Shown here: positions 63,457 through 64,000 of the stretch, piece after piece
How positions within the stretch are numbered: the stretch's first letter is position 1
Layout: each line of letters begins with the position of its first letter
NCBI RefSeq assembly: GCF_030163755.1
Contig: NZ_JASJOE010000010.1
Coordinates: forward strand, 1-64,000
DNA length: 64,000 nt
Source of the DNA: Roseicyclus amphidinii
GTDB lineage: Bacteria > Pseudomonadota > Alphaproteobacteria > Rhodobacterales > Rhodobacteraceae
Direction of reading: 5' to 3'
Made by a program: the position numbers and the translations under genes
Notes under the pieces: generated by a model
What the model was told of the DNA's origin: nothing
The model's input: only the letters and a program-made list of their open reading frames with translations
Database searches by the model: none

Positions 63457-64000
63457 GGCGGGCGCGCCTCCGGTGTCTTGCGCTGGCGGCCCTCGCGCTG
63501 GCGCTGTCACCTGCAACCCCGGCGGGGGCCGAGTCGGTGGTGGCCGGGATGAGCCAGGAAGAGATCTCGATCACCACGAATTTCGACGGCTCCGAGATCC
63601 TGATCTTCGGCGCGGTGCGCCGCGACGCACCGCCGCCGGGCAGCGACCCGCTGGAGGTGATCGTGACCGTCCAGGGGCCAAGCCGGCCCGTCACCGTCCG
63701 CCGCAAGGACCGCCGCTTCGGGATCTGGGTGAACACGGATGCCTCCGAGATCGATCTTGCCCCGACCTTCTACGCGGTCTCGACCTCGGGACCCCTGGCC
63801 GAGGTGCTGACCCAGACCGAGGACCTGCGCCACCGGGTGTCGGTGCCGCGCGCGATCCGGGCAGTGGGCACCGGGATCAGCGACCAGGAAAGCTTCACCG
63901 AGGCGCTGATCCGCATCCGCAGCGACAGCAGCGCCTACCAGGTGAACGAGGGCGCGGTGCGGGTCCGGGAGCAGACATTGTTCGACACGGCCGTGCGCCT
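63453..64000 (+). CDS. TIGR02186 family membrane protein, 5' part
   Basis: GTG at 63453 overlaps the TSUP stop. The frame stays open to the window end (182 codons seen). It has a signal peptide (VRRARLRCLALAALALALSPATPAGAES) followed by VAGMSQEEISITTNFDGSEILIFGAVRRDAPP, characteristic of TIGR02186, a periplasmic domain with a predicted C-terminal membrane helix that lies beyond the window. The family is nearly always found beside TSUP permeases of this kind. Confidence 0.88.
   Translation, partial: MRRARLRCLALAALALALSPATPAGAESVVAGMSQEEISITTNFDGSEILIFGAVRRDAPPPGSDPLEVIVTVQGPSRPVTVRRKDRRFGIWVNTDASEIDLAPTFYAVSTSGPLAEVLTQTEDLRHRVSVPRAIRAVGTGISDQESFTEALIRIRSDSSAYQVNEGAVRVREQTLFDTAVR

Overview
The window is about 64 kb of high-GC chromosome from an alphaproteobacterium. 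Gene content and order point to Rhodobacteraceae (Rhodobacter/Roseobacter/Paracoccus relatives). The evidence is an ethylmalonyl-CoA-pathway block fused to the TCA genes (mcl2, mch and sdhCDAB near mdh and sucC), an RpoH-II type sigma factor, an F0-only ATP synthase operon with a b' subunit, and a speF-type leader before a group IV ornithine decarboxylase. No tRNA, rRNA, insertion sequence, prophage or CRISPR array is visible. Almost all of it is dense core metabolism with short gaps, and no gene-free stretch exceeds 300 bases.

Layout. 1-850: a minus-strand sulfotransferase-like frame that runs without a stop into the first 25 codons of ribosomal protein L14; this looks like a chimeric junction at the window edge. 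866-13630: carbon metabolism, with sucC, pepT, a methyltransferase and mdh (minus), then a TSUP permease, mcl2-nnrU-DUF1737-mch and sdhCDA-x-y-sdhB (plus). 13723-22558: trpS, a catalytically dead rhomboid, murJ-glnD, and the LpoA-like/rsmI/yraN cluster. 22628-33572: gshB, a ComM-type ATPase, a glutathione transferase, rpoH2, a ChaN-like protein, coaBC-dut-MoeB-like, an M3 peptidase, DUF1905 and an ArsR regulator. 33802-36509: the F0 operon atpI-B-E-X-F.

36577-44507: minus-strand catabolic genes, namely a P1 peptidase, an SDR, a thioesterase, an aldehyde dehydrogenase, and a peptide-type ABC transporter without a binding protein. 44622-47756: a methyltransferase, ethylmalonyl-CoA mutase (ecm) and an H-NS-like protein. 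47761-54050: a purine-nucleoside module with deoD and punA convergent, plus a BMP-type nucleoside ABC importer. 54216-60971: rimI-tsaB-nfuA, a universal stress protein, an aminotransferase, a VOC protein, an FAD dehydrogenase and a DUF1989 protein. 61130-64000: a speF-like leader, ornithine decarboxylase, a second TSUP permease and the start of its TIGR02186 partner.

How it fits together. Mcl2, Mch and Ecm belong to the ethylmalonyl-CoA pathway for growth on acetate and other C2 compounds. SucC, Sdh and Mdh carry the resulting C4 acids onward. The nucleoside importer feeds two purine nucleoside phosphorylases.

The most distinctive non-coding signal is a set of perfect palindromes, mostly in tandem pairs or a triplet, at gene borders. 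Their cores are CTGCAG (3538, 23651, 48491) and CGTACG (13637, 42697); separate GTGATCAC hairpins sit at 2168 and 9475. I found no clear new multi-gene system. The best leads are this palindrome family, the L14 junction, a hairpin over the gshB ribosome binding site, and several small or degenerate proteins.
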